DNA from: Chloranthus sessilifolius
Lineage: Eukaryota > Streptophyta > Magnoliopsida > Chloranthales > Chloranthaceae
Direction: 5' to 3'
Assembly (NCBI GenBank): GCA_021018995.1
Contig: CM037588.1
Span: 141,977,725-142,041,724 of the forward strand
Length of the DNA stretch: 64,000 nucleotides
Both the position numbers and the translations under genes were made by a program. The notes beneath the pieces were generated by a model. The model was not told where the DNA came from, searched no databases, and saw only the letters and a program-made list of their open reading frames with translations. This document shows, in pieces, positions 43,577 through 53,504 of the stretch. Within the stretch, counting starts at the first letter, position 1. Every line of letters starts with the position of its first letter.

Positions 43577-45071
43577 TGCGAACATTGAGTCAAAAGCCAC
43601 CGGATCCTTTTTGGCTAACATATCAGTAAAGCCAGTGATATTTGAGCATATCCACGATCTACAAATGAATGATCCGGCATTGACAAAGATTCATCAAGAC
43701 GTGAAGGAAGGCATTAGGTCGGACTTCTCGGTTAAAGAAGATGGTTCTTTATTATTCAAGGGCCGTCTATGCATTTCGGACAATGCCGATCTAAGACGAA
43801 CGATTCTTGATGAAGCCCATAAGTCAAATTATGCTATCCACCCTGGTAGCACCAAAATGTACCAAGATTTGAAAAAGAACTACTGGTGGAGAGGACTGAA
43901 GCAAGACGTGGCCGAGTACGTGTCACGGTGTTTAACTTGTCAGCAAGTAAAGGTTGATCATAGACATCCTGCTGGACTATTGCAACCTTTACCAATCCCA
44001 AAATGGAAGTGGGAATCGATCTCAATGGACTTCATTGTTGGATTACCCCGTACTGCCAAGAGACACAATGCCATTTGGGTCGTCGTAGACCGATTGACCA
44101 AATCGGCGCACTTTTTATCGTACAATACTACGTATACAGCAGGAAGACTGGCAGACTTATACATGAAAGAGATTGTAAGATTACATGGAATTCCAAGCAG
44201 CATAGTTTCATATCGTGATCCACTATATACATCCAAGTTTTGGAAGAAATTTCAAGAAGGAATGGGAACACGACTAGACTTTAGTTCAGCTTTCCATCCT
44301 CAAACTGATGGGCAGACAGAGCGAGTGAACCAAGTAATAGAAGACATGCTCAGAGCATGCATGCTTGATATGCAAGGATACTGGGATGAGTATCTACCGA
44401 TGTTCGAGTTCGCATACAACAACAGTTTCCAAACAAGCATTGGCATGGCACCGTATGAAGCTCTGTATGGACGACGATGCAAATCACCCCTCAATTGGGA
44501 GGAAACAGGTGAGAAATTTGTGTTAGGGCCAAAACTACTTGAAGACAACGCCACCGTTGTTCAAATTATCAGAGAAAGGCTGAAGTCAGCACAGAGTAGA
44601 CAGAAAAGTTACGCCGACATGAAGCGGACTAGTGTCGACTATAAGGTGGGCGAGCACGTGTTTGTGAAAGTGTCACCTATGAAAGGTGTAATGAGATTTG
44701 GCAAGAGAGGGAAGTTAAGTCCACGTTATGTTGGACCATTTGAAATTTTAGGACGCGTAGGTGAAGTTGCGTATCGCGTTGGTTTACCACCGCTGTTTGA
44801 TCGAGTACATAACGTGTTCCACATATCGATGCTCAGGAAGTACGTGAATGATCCGTCTCATGTATTAGGAAAGCAACCTATAGAGATGTGTGAGGACATG
44901 AGCATGATAGAGGAACTAGTGGAAATCTTGGATCGAAAGGAACAAGTACTGCGCACTAAAGTGATTCCCTTAGTGCTTGTTCGGTGGAACAATCATCCAA
45001 AAGAAGAGGCTACGTGGGAACGAGAGGCCGATGTGAAAGAACAATATCCAGCCGTGTTTCCAACGACGTGA
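43524..45071 (+). CDS. INT: Integrase with chromodomain-like tail of element F, active-site Asp changed
   Basis: A 515-codon frame. The zinc domain has H-H and CLTCQQ; the core has [23 protein letters not shown] (Asp 1), [16 protein letters not shown] and [13 protein letters not shown] (Glu). Relatives, including G and D, have SDRDP in the second position, so the catalytic Asp is Tyr here (gat to tat at 44210-44212). The C-terminal part has [29 protein letters not shown], a GPF module, then a chromodomain-like tail [22 protein letters not shown]. The integrase inserts cDNA into the genome; with Tyr at that position it should be inactive. The frame is otherwise full length and ends at TGA. Confidence 0.93.
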   Translation: MILGMHRWKLLEDLTFYDANIESKATGSFLANISVKPVIFEHIHDLQMNDPALTKIHQDVKEGIRSDFSVKEDGSLLFKGRLCISDNADLRRTILDEAHKSNYAIHPGSTKMYQDLKKNYWWRGLKQDVAEYVSRCLTCQQVKVDHRHPAGLLQPLPIPKWKWESISMDFIVGLPRTAKRHNAIWVVVDRLTKSAHFLSYNTTYTAGRLADLYMKEIVRLHGIPSSIVSYRDPLYTSKFWKKFQEGMGTRLDFSSAFHPQTDGQTERVNQVIEDMLRACMLDMQGYWDEYLPMFEFAYNNSFQTSIGMAPYEALYGRRCKSPLNWEETGEKFVLGPKLLEDNATVVQIIRERLKSAQSRQKSYADMKRTSVDYKVGEHVFVKVSPMKGVMRFGKRGKLSPRYVGPFEILGRVGEVAYRVGLPPLFDRVHNVFHISMLRKYVNDPSHVLGKQPIEMCEDMSMIEELVEILDRKEQVLRTKVIPLVLVRWNNHPKEEATWEREADVKEQYPAVFPTT

Positions 45072-45282
45072 GAATTTAATGTAAACCACAAACGTGGTTG
45101 TGGAAATCTCCACGAGACTTGTAATTCAATGGAAGTTGTGATCAAAGTATGATATAACGCACAGATTTATATGTACATGATCAGGTGTATGCAATTCTAT
45201 GGAACTATGAACCACTTGATGTCATAAACTACCAAAAGAAATCAAAGAACCAAAGAACTAGAAAATCTGCGGAAATTGGGCA
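45072..45282 (+). other. Spacer after F integrase
   Basis: No gene. Text starts aaaccacaaacgtggttgtgg, a hairpin-like inverted repeat (accacaaacgtggttgtgg) at about 45084-45102, then runs into the palindrome array. Confidence 0.5.
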
Positions 45283-46070
45283 AAATCGATTAATCGAATT
45301 TCAAATCGATTAATCGATTTGGAATTTCGATTAATCGATTTTGTTCGATTAGTCGACTGGCATGTGCCAGTGACTGGAAAATTTGAATAAGAGTTAGAAT
45401 ATACATAGAATGAAATTTCGATTGATCGAGTTATAATTTCGATTAATCGATCTGGGATCGATTAATCGATTTTGGGAATTCGATTAATCGAATTGGGAAT
45501 TCGATTAATTGAACTGCAAGTTCGATTAATCGAACAAGCTGGAAATGTTAGAAGAATTGGGAGTAAATTAATGAAATTTTGATTAATCGAAGCAGTGTCG
45601 ATTAATCAATTTTGGATTTCGATTAATCAAACTGGACCTCGATTAATCGATTTACTAAAGGGACTTGGAAGAAATTGAAGTCAGATAGATGATTTTGATT
45701 AATCGAACTGAATTTCGATTAATCGATTTTGAAATTTCGATTAATCGAAATGGATTTCGATTAATCGAATAACTTAAGGAATTCTAGAAATTTAGAAGTT
45801 ACTGCACGATTTCGATTAATCGAAGTGAAATTCGATTAATCGATTTTGGAATTTCGATTAATCGAAATGGATTTCGATTAATCGACTGGCTCGCGCCAGT
45901 GAGCTCAAAAACTTAAATTTTTAAACGGATACAATTTTGATTAATCGAAATGTTTTCGATTAATCGAATTTAACTTTCGATTGATCGATTTGGGAAATCG
46001 ATTAATCGATTTTGCGCGGCTTAACCTAGTTTTGAATCTCGATTAATCGATTCTGAATTTCGATTAATCG
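45283..46070. repeat. Internal TCGATTAATCGA array of element F
   Basis: About 26 copies of CGATTAATCG or one-base variants in roughly 790 bp, with short spacers. It ends 11 bp before the TATA box of the accessory ORF. Same motif as the LTR array. Confidence 0.95.
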
Positions 46071-46080
46071 AGCCGGGGCC

Positions 46081-46090
46081 TATATATAAA
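46081..46090 (+). promoter_or_regulatory. TATA box of the F accessory ORF
   Basis: tatatataaa, followed by a 215-bp pyrimidine-rich leader with a splice-donor-like ccacg|gtaaaccct at about 46231. G has the same layout, with tatatatatata in place. Confidence 0.75.
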
Positions 46091-46305
46091 AATTTGAGGA
46101 TTTCATTTCCCATTCGAAATCATTTTTGCTTGGGATTTTGGGTGCTTCATCTTCTTCTTCTTCTCCGACCATCCGGCGCTCTAGGGTTGGGTTTTGCCGT
46201 CGATTCGCTTCCGCAATCGCATCCAAAACCACGGTAAACCCTAAATTTGTGTTTTTCCCTTCAATTTGAGTTAGAGAAACCCTAGTTTAAGCTTATTTCA
46301 CCACC

Positions 46306-47762
46306 ATGCCGCCCAAAACCCGGTTGTCTTCGAAGAAGGCAACCTCTAAGTTGCCGGTCAGGCGTAAGAACGCCGCACCACCACCACCTACCCCATCGCC
46401 GGTGAGGACTCCGTCACCGTCGACATCGGAGACCACCTCCGGTTCGACGAGCGCATCTATGCGTGAGTCTTCCCGCAAGTCCACACCGATGCCCCCACCA
46501 CCCACTAATGTGATACAACCAAATGAATGGTGGAACGCAAAGACCTTTGAGGTCGAATACATTATCGACCCTACCCTATTCACCAATCCCGATGTGCTGG
46601 GCGAGACCCAATGGGCTCGAAACTACCTCAATAACGCCGGTCTCGGCAACCTTCTCAAACCAATCCGGGGTTCTTATTACCCTAGATTGGTGAGATTATT
46701 CTACCATGGGCTTGTGAACGGCCCGACCGACGATGTGATCAAGACCACTATTGAGGGTCGCGACTACACGATCACTCGTCGTCACATACACGAGGTGCTT
46801 AAATGCTACCTCGATTTTACCCCAGAGACCACCCTATTCCCACCCTTTGAGGAGGAACCTCGCTTTGAGGAGGTCATGACTCGCATGACCAACGGCAAGA
46901 AGGGGTCGGGATCCTCCATAAAGAGGGTTGACCTTCCCCACTATATGTGGATGCTTGACTTGGTGGTCAAGTGCAACCTCTACCTTATGCGCCACGATAC
47001 CGAGCGCGTGGAGAAAGTGCAGCAGGCACTTTACTCGGCCTTCTGTGGCCGGTGGTTTGACGCCACCATGCTCATCCTGTAGGGGATGAGGTACATAAAG
47101 GGGAAACTAATGAAGGGCAACCTGCGGCTCAAGGAGAAGATGCCCTATGCTTGCCTTATATCGAACATGCTGGAGTGCTACTCCGACGACCCATCCTACA
47201 CCGTCTCTCCTCACGAGATGAGGGCTACGGACTGTGTGAAGACATTCTCTAGGTCTTCATGGGCCCATAGCTATAACCTACTAAAGTGAACCCTACTGCT
47301 CGGTTCGCCTCAGTAGGCAGTGCAGTAGCACCGCCACCACCCCCACCACCACAGCAGGACCCACCCGTGGGTGGGGCACACCCTGTCCCCTCTGAGCCAT
47401 CCGTGGAGAGGGCTCCCTCTCATACCGCAGCCTCACCGACGCCACCTGCCCACTCCGCGCCCGCGACACCCACCTCGTCCTACCGCCGGCGCGCCGCATC
47501 ATCTGGGCCTACCATAGAGGAGGTGTTGGCCCGTATGGAGGCCAACAACGAAAGGATGAACTGGAGGATGGACTTCCTTCTCTTTCACAAACTCCGCCAC
47601 ATCTACCCGACCGACTACCGCCGCTACCTCGCCCAGGAGGAGTGGACAGCCGGGCGCATAGCCTTCCACAGAGGACCCGTCTTCCATCCTACCACAGCCA
47701 CTACAGACGCGGCTCCTTCCACATCTGCCTCCGCTCCGCCGACTGAGACGCTTCCACCATAG
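46306..47762 (+). pseudogene. Accessory ORF of element F, interrupted by TAG
   Basis: ATG at 46306 gives MPPKTRLSSKKATSK, a basic start, then a Pro/Ser/Thr-rich linker. From about residue 69 follows a folded-looking domain: EWWNAKTFEVEYIIDPTLF, ARNYLNNAGLGNLLKPIRGS, YPRLVRLFYHGLVNG, DYTITRRHIHEVLKC, ALYSAFCGRWFDAT. A TAG at 47080-47082 replaces a codon that is Glu in G; the same frame continues GMRYIKGKLMKGN to a TGA at 47287. A shifted frame then encodes a Pro/Ala-rich stretch and MEANNERMNWRMDFLLFHKLRHIYPTDYRRYL. It resembles the plant domain labelled putative plant transposon protein. No env or transmembrane feature. It has its own TATA box. Confidence 0.8.
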
Positions 47763-48110
47763 TCGCCACCACCGCAGCCAGCCAGCCCCGGCTCGGCCAC
47801 CCATGACCAGAGTGCCGTCACCTCGAGATGGAGCAATGAGTTTTATCTTTCTTTTATATGAGTCATGATTGTATAGATGTATATTTTGTACGCCAACTCA
47901 TGTGGCGCTTTGTATAAATTTTCTGATCTTAATAGAAATCCAAAAAAAAAATTTGTGTACATTGTTCAAATTCGTCAAATTTAAATTCTATGCTAGTATG
48001 TGTAACTAATTTAATGCGTTTGAGTCAACTGGACCGCCTCACCTGAGAGTGTGGGGGGGAGAGACCCACACCGATGAGCCTTGGGTTATTTTCGAGGACG
48101 AAAATTCCCA
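47763..48110 (+). other. 3' untranslated region of the F accessory transcript
   Basis: No gene. Contains gtcatgattgtatagatg and aatagaaatccaaaaaaaa near 47930, a plausible polyadenylation zone, then ggttattttcgaggacgaaaattccc, which is conserved before the 3' LTR in D and G. Confidence 0.5.
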
Positions 48111-48122
48111 AGGTGGGGAGGA
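48111..48122 (+). promoter_or_regulatory. Polypurine tract of element F
   Basis: aggtggggagga directly before TGTAATAGCCC. Confidence 0.92.
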
Positions 48123-50564
48123 TGTAATAGCCCAAAAAATCACGCTAAACTATGACCTCGGGATCCGTGCCCGATCGGTCACAGGTTTGACCAATTAGGA
48201 GTTCGATAGTTAGCGTAGAGTGTGATGAGTGAATGAGATGAGATGGTTTGTGAAACCATGTGGTGTGTGTTGTGAATCTGAAGTCACATACACCTATTGA
48301 GGTGCATGTGCTCAACACACAAGCTGGGGGGGGGGATAAAAGGGTTTAATAACCCTAAAATCAATAGTTTGGTTGTTGAGAGAGAAGTAAAGAAGAGAGA
48401 GAGAGGAGTAAAGAGGGTGATTAAGCAAGAAGTTATTGTGGGTGATTGGAAGGGGGATTCAAGTATTAAAGAGGCCGATTCTGCGCAAAGAATCCGTTCA
48501 AGCCAAAGCTGGAACCCTAGCCTTCCAACCATTTGATTTGAAATCAATTTGAAATTGATTCAAGGTAAATTTTTGTGAATAAAATGCATAGATTGTAGAG
48601 GTTAGATTGTAGTTGAAAATGGTTTAAATCATAGGAAAATGGTTTAGAAAAATAGAGGAAAAAGTGTGGAAAAAGATTGAGAAGAACAGCCAAAAGGGGG
48701 CTGAATCTGACAATTTCGATTAATCGAAATTGGGTTTCGATTAATCGAAATTGGCCAAGAAGTTGAAAAGTCAGTGGACCCCGATTTCGATTAATCGAAT
48801 TGGAGTTCGATTAATCGACTTTGGATTTCGATTAATCGATTTGGGTATCGATTAATCGACTGGGAACCTCCAGTGGACCCCAGGGGCTGGAGGAAATGAC
48901 TTGTAGAAAATCGACTAATCGAAATGGGATTTCGATTAATCGATTTCAATTTTCGATTAATCGATTTGGGATCGATTAATCGATTTTAGGAACTCGATTA
49001 CTCGAATTGAGAATCGACTTGGCTGAACAGAGAATTTCGATTAATCGAATTAGGATTCGATTAATCGAATGAAAATCTCGATTAATCGATTTGAGAATCG
49101 ATTAATCGATATTGACTTTCGATTAATCGATTTTGGAGTTTGATTAATTGACTGAGATAAATTATGTTAACTTTTGAGTTTGACTTTAAGATCCTTGGAG
49201 GGTCTTGGGCCTTCTTTATTGCATCCTTAGTGATGTGTTTCACATGTTATGTGGTACCATAGGTGGTACGAGTGAGCTAGTGCACAAGGAGCCACGTGGG
49301 ACCTTGATGCGTTGATCAAACAAAGACTTGAGGTAGGGAACACCTTGAACATGTACTTTATTTTACAAGAGCATGTATGTAGTGATATAGAATTCAATTC
49401 AAATGTTTTATTGCTTAAGAATTATGAAAAGAGTGTGTGTGTGTGTGACATCCATAAGAGTAATTATAATGAGCCATCCCCAGGGGATGATAAAGTGAAG
49501 AGATAAGGGCATCAGGTGTGATGCAAGTGAATGGATACATCCCAGGGATGTATCCAAGATTGAATCATGTTTGATAGGGCCTAACTGATATAAGATAGCA
49601 CACTTACACGGTGAATAACTATATGTAAGGCACCGATATTTTTGTTATTTGAGGTTTGACAGGGTACCCCACCGACGTGGCGGAATATCCACGACTGACA
49701 ATGGCGAGGATATCCATTGAACACCCGAGTGTTGATTTGAGACAAGTGAAACCCCGCCACCAATCCCCAGGGGAAAGGGGCTTGGGTACTATATGGTATT
49801 CCCAAGGAATACGTTAAAAGTGTCTATATAGATGACGATGAAGGGTATCTCATCGGGGCTCGATGCTATATTGCTCGGGGATTACTTAAGTTGAAAGTTT
49901 AAGTTTTGCTTTAGGCCTTTTCAGCATCATTCATGAGTAAATAAAAGCCACGAGTAAACTACCAATAAAATGTAATACTTTTTAACTGTTTTATCAGTAA
50001 TTGCATAGACACATCATGCATGTCATATCATGGAATATATGTGAGTAATAATTTATATGTTCAACTGTGTTTTGTTCCCTATTGAGCTAGGATGTAGCTC
50101 ACCCTATAGACTATACGTCGCAGGTCCACTACTAGCAGCGGCCGAGGCTTCAGGAGACGCTGACCCCGGTGAGTCGGACCTTGGCCACCTCCTGAGGACT
50201 TCTTCTAGAGGACTCCGTTGTGCCACTTTGAGGGCTTTTTGAGAGAGATTTGTACGGCTTGGTATGTCAAGCCTTGTTTTTTTGTTTAAACCATGTACAT
50301 ATTGAGTTGGGATTATTCTTTTGGGACGAACCATCCGTGATGATTGCTATCATCGATGGTTCGGATCGGTTCTCCATTCATGCAGAGGCATGAGGGTAGA
50401 ACTGTCTTTTGGAGAATTACTTAATATAGATTTAAATTCTGCAGCTCCTTTATTAATTCATTTTATGCTTGATATGCCAATGTTCCGTGCTTAGCTAAGG
50501 GGCACGGTCAAGATGATCGTGCTGATGGCACGGGTTTCGGGGTGTCGAAATCCGGGCTGTCACA
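48123..50564 (+). mobile_element. 3' LTR of element F
   Basis: Matches 37545-40036. Differences are concentrated in GC-rich spots: about 70 bp are missing near 49690-49730 (compare 39090-39180) and about 20 bp near 50180 (compare 39629-39655); one array unit is added near 49070. Confidence 0.95.
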
Positions 50565-51560
50565 TAAATAAGGGTACTTATCTGGGGATCGCATCTTTCC
50601 CGATCTACTGATTTAGCCGCTCATCTTTGGTGTATGATCTCCTTGTTCATTCAAAGTCATTCCTCTTTTTATTTCTTCCAAAGATCTTTATTTACAATGC
50701 CTTTTCCTAAATACAATCTATGCTTTCATTAACGTAAAGGAAAAACAATACAAATCCTAAGTACAATCTACCCAGATGGAACCCTAGAAGAAGGAGAAAG
50801 AAGAACTCTTGAAAAGATGCCAAGAGGAGCCTAAAACCAAAAATAATAATAATGAATAATAATCTTCTAAAAAATTCTCTCCAAAAACTCTAAAAAAAGA
50901 AAAGGCAAAACTAACTCTCTAATTATCTATCTCTAATTCCCATCTCTAATTATCTATCTCTAATTCCTATCTCTAATTATCTATCTCTAATTTTTATCTC
51001 TCATCCCTCTTTCTAATTCTTTCCTCTAATTCCTATCTCTAATTTTATCTCTCATCCCTCCTTTTCAAAGTGTTTGATCCGCTTTAAATAGAGCCGAAGT
51101 TTTCCAGCCATAGAGGTGTTCCAACTCGAAAATTTAGGGTCGATTAATTGACCCAATAGGGTCGATGCCTCGACCTCCCAGATTTTCGTGAATTCCCGCC
51201 GAACTTTGCATCAGACACTGCTTTGGTATTTTAGCCATAACTCTCTGTCCCGAAGTCGGATTGAGGCGATTCGTGATCCTTGAGAAAGCTGACAACAAGA
51301 TATACAACTTTTGTGTTTTAACAATTTCATAATTCGGCCATGTTGAATGTCCAAATTGAGCTACAAGTCACACCAAGTTCTCGATGACCCAAAGTTGCAG
51401 TGCTTTGATATTATTTTCAGAATTCTTGGGCTGTTTTCTGCACTTGGCTTGTATTTACCTGAAACACTTCAAATCTAATAATTCTTATCAGATAGCCTTC
51501 ATCGGATAGCTAAATATAGGTATCTAGGGGTGAAATATCATCATATTTCACTACTCATCA
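50565..51560 (-). mobile_element. 5' LTR of element E, piece right of F
   Basis: Starts with the taaat duplication of F and matches 32640-33666 of the 3' LTR, with a shorter tatctctaatt minisatellite (50915-51060) and the palindromes (51138-51177). Ends tactcatca before agaag. Confidence 0.92.
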
Positions 51561-51621
51561 AGAAGCCACCTGCGAACGAGAGTCAGATATACGTGATGCA
51601 TATCCACATCTTTTTGAGTGA
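51561..51621 (+). pseudogene. INT: Last codons of D pol (chromodomain-like tail)
   Basis: After the agaag duplication the frame resumes with ATCERESDIRDAYPHLFE and a TGA at 51619-51621, matching [19 protein letters not shown] of F. This proves that the sequences on both sides of the 19.5-kb insert belong to one element. Confidence 0.92.
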
Positions 51622-51768
51622 TTAAGATTGTATGTACATACGCTTTCAATGGTGTGAATGACTGACTATGTTTTCTTCATTGTTCTTCATCGTCCAATTG
51701 CTTACTTTGTTGTTAAAGAGTCACATCGTCAATTTTTGAGGACGAAAATTTTATTAAGTAGGGGAGGA
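51622..51768 (+). other. D 3' spacer and polypurine tract
   Basis: No accessory ORF lies here, unlike in F and G. It ends ttgaggacgaaaattttattaagtaggggagga, with the polypurine tract aggggagga at 51760-51768. Confidence 0.8.
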
Positions 51769-52071
51769 TGTAATGACCCAAAATTTAGAACCCAAAAATT
51801 TTGACACTTCAAGCAACAACGGTTACGAGATTTAAAATTTGAAACTAATTGGGCGTGATTTGGACTCCATTTGAGCCATTTGGGTAAGTTTGTACACAAG
51901 GATTGGGGTGTACTCTCTTTGTGCCAAGGTTAAGTGCACTTGGGGATAAACTTGTAAATAAGAATGAACACGTTAATACGGCGTGTTTGCTTAACACACA
52001 CACTAATCTTGTGGATAAGTGAATAGGAATGAGTATTTTAGTTTGGTGTGTGTGCTTGTGACTTACTACTT
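51769..52071 (+). mobile_element. 3' LTR of element D, first part
   Basis: Starts TGTAATGACCCAAAATTTAG. The text gcttaacacacacactaatcttgtggataag at about 51990-52020 parallels the F LTR (gctcaacacacaagctgg...gataaaag). It stops where element C begins; the rest lies beyond the window. Confidence 0.85.
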
Positions 52072-53504
52072 TGTATGTATCTAATTAAGTCTTAACCTAT
52101 TGCAAGCGCACAATGGAAATTGTAATACTAGCATAGGATCATTCCTACGAAGAAGTGATTTATCTATTTAATTAATTTTTAAAAAACTTATATTTAACTT
52201 TAAGATGCTAAACTACTTGAGAAATATGAATAAAAGAATAACTTCTTAAACTAAGTTGCAGAAAATAAATCTTAAATCCTCCTCCTTCCAGATTACAGTC
52301 GCCAATCACAATCCTTCAGTTCTCGGATATTTACAAACTTAAAGTACTGTTACACTATATATCAAGCCTCCTAGCATTGGTCGTCAATCAAAACTAGAAT
52401 TCTATCAATACAGATTTAATCTAATCAACAATCTCCTAAAACATGGGCGTCAATCAAATCCGAGAAAATTGAAGATGGAAAAGTAAAATTATTATACTAA
52501 TCTGTAAATCTCAACCTAAGTCGTCAATTCAAATCAAAACTTAGAGATATTTATAAAGTAATAAATTATAATAAAAATAAATCTAAACTAGAAAGTAAAG
52601 TAAAATATATCTTTCGCCCCTCAGCCGCAAGCGTCAATTGCTTCTGAGAAACTATGGATATCTATACTAACCTTTTAGCTCCCAATCCTAGTCGTCAATT
52701 GTGATCGAAGAACCTTAGATATCTAAACTAAACTACTCTAAATTTTTTATTAGAAGAAAACTCAACCTCAGTCGTTAATTGATGATGAGAATTTCTTCGA
52801 TGATTGATTCCTATACCGGGCTCTCTTATTTATAGATCATGAGGAGTCGATTTACATTGATCTAATTCTAATTAAAGAAACTACTAGAAATAAGAGTATC
52901 CTAATATAACTCTAATTCTAATCTTATCTTTCATTGCTTTTAACAGTCGATGTTCTTCTAGATTTTCTCCTTCATTTTAGCAACAAAGTCCTTTAGGAGT
53001 CTTCCTTCGTCAATCTTCTCAGATCCGTGATTCACCAAACTTCTAATTCAAGAGTTCTTCTAAATTTGACACAGGGCAATGTAAATTTTCACGTGATGAG
53101 CAGCTTCAGAAAGCTTCATTTGTAAAATCGTAAATCACGATTTTATAGCTTTCAATGGAACGATTCTTTGATTTATGATCGATCATCTTCACTATTGTAT
53201 TGCACTTCTGCTTTTGAACATTTTTTGTGAAGAATTCTAAATTATGATTTCTTACTTTCTTCCTTTACAGCATTCCGCTCAATCACAAAGTACGATTTTT
53301 CATCTTTCAGTAGGTGATAATTTGTCTTTTTCGTTCAATCGTTTTTCTTACTGCTTTATGAGTTCATTTTGATGAAGATTAACACTTTGGCTCTCTTTTG
53401 CTATTTTTCCTTAATATCTGCACATCATTAACTTGTTAGCTGCAGACTAAGGTTAAGCATTACTAAGTTAAGGGTGATAAAATAATATATTCTATGACTG
53501 ATCA
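52072..53504 (-). mobile_element. 3' LTR of element C (Athila-like)
   Basis: In the minus reading it starts TGATCAGTCATAG at 53504 and ends near atacataca at 52072. It is homologous to the B LTR (TATA at 52835-52825, AATTGACG-type repeats, cattgtgcgcttgcaatagg). It adds a U3 of about 450 bp that B lacks, including palindromes at 53124-53144. The left end is placed by TG and is approximate. Confidence 0.8.
53124..53144. repeat. AAAATCGT...ACGATTTT palindrome in the C LTR
   Basis: Perfect 8-bp arms with a 5-base centre. Related words (acgatttttcatc, gatttatgatcgatcatc, taaattatgattt) cluster between 53085 and 53350. Confidence 0.75.

Larger units (their letters stand above)
37545..50564 (+). 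mobile_element. Element F: near-complete Tekay-type chromovirus with accessory ORF
   Basis: LTRs 37545-40036 and 48123-50564, tRNA-Met-type primer site, gag, putative intron, protease, RT-RNase H, integrase with chromodomain-like tail, palindrome array, TATA box, accessory ORF and polypurine tract. Flanked by taaat at 37540-37544 and 50565-50569, inside the E LTR. Length is 13.02 kb. The pol frames are long, so it is younger than D, but it carries stops and a changed integrase active site. Confidence 0.95.
32009..51560 (-). mobile_element. Element E: non-autonomous Athila-like element, host of F
   Basis: On the minus strand: 5' LTR 51560-50570 plus 37539-36899 (split by F), tRNA-Asp primer site 36889-36872, a 3.2-kb internal region without gag or pol motifs, polypurine tract at 33678-33667 and 3' LTR 33666-32009. 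Flanked by agaag. Without F it would be about 6.5 kb. It must have been moved by proteins supplied from another element. Confidence 0.92.
25134..51620 (+). mobile_element. Element D: Tekay-type chromovirus, split by element E
   Basis: A truncated 5' LTR (to about 27084), tRNA-Met-type primer site, gag, putative intron, protease, RT, RNase H, integrase and chromodomain-like tail lie in order. The last codons are split by E at the agaag duplication. The reading frame joins exactly when E and one duplication copy are removed, ending at a TGA at 51619-51621. The 3' LTR begins at 51769 and is itself split by C. D has no accessory ORF. Confidence 0.88.

Noticed and set aside
45283..46070. CRISPR-like array
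   Set aside because: Repeats are about 10-14 bp, palindromic and irregularly spaced, in a plant retrotransposon with no cas genes.
47293..47836. Gly/Val/Arg-rich frames on the minus strand
   Set aside because: Shadows of the Pro/Ala-rich accessory ORF on the plus strand.
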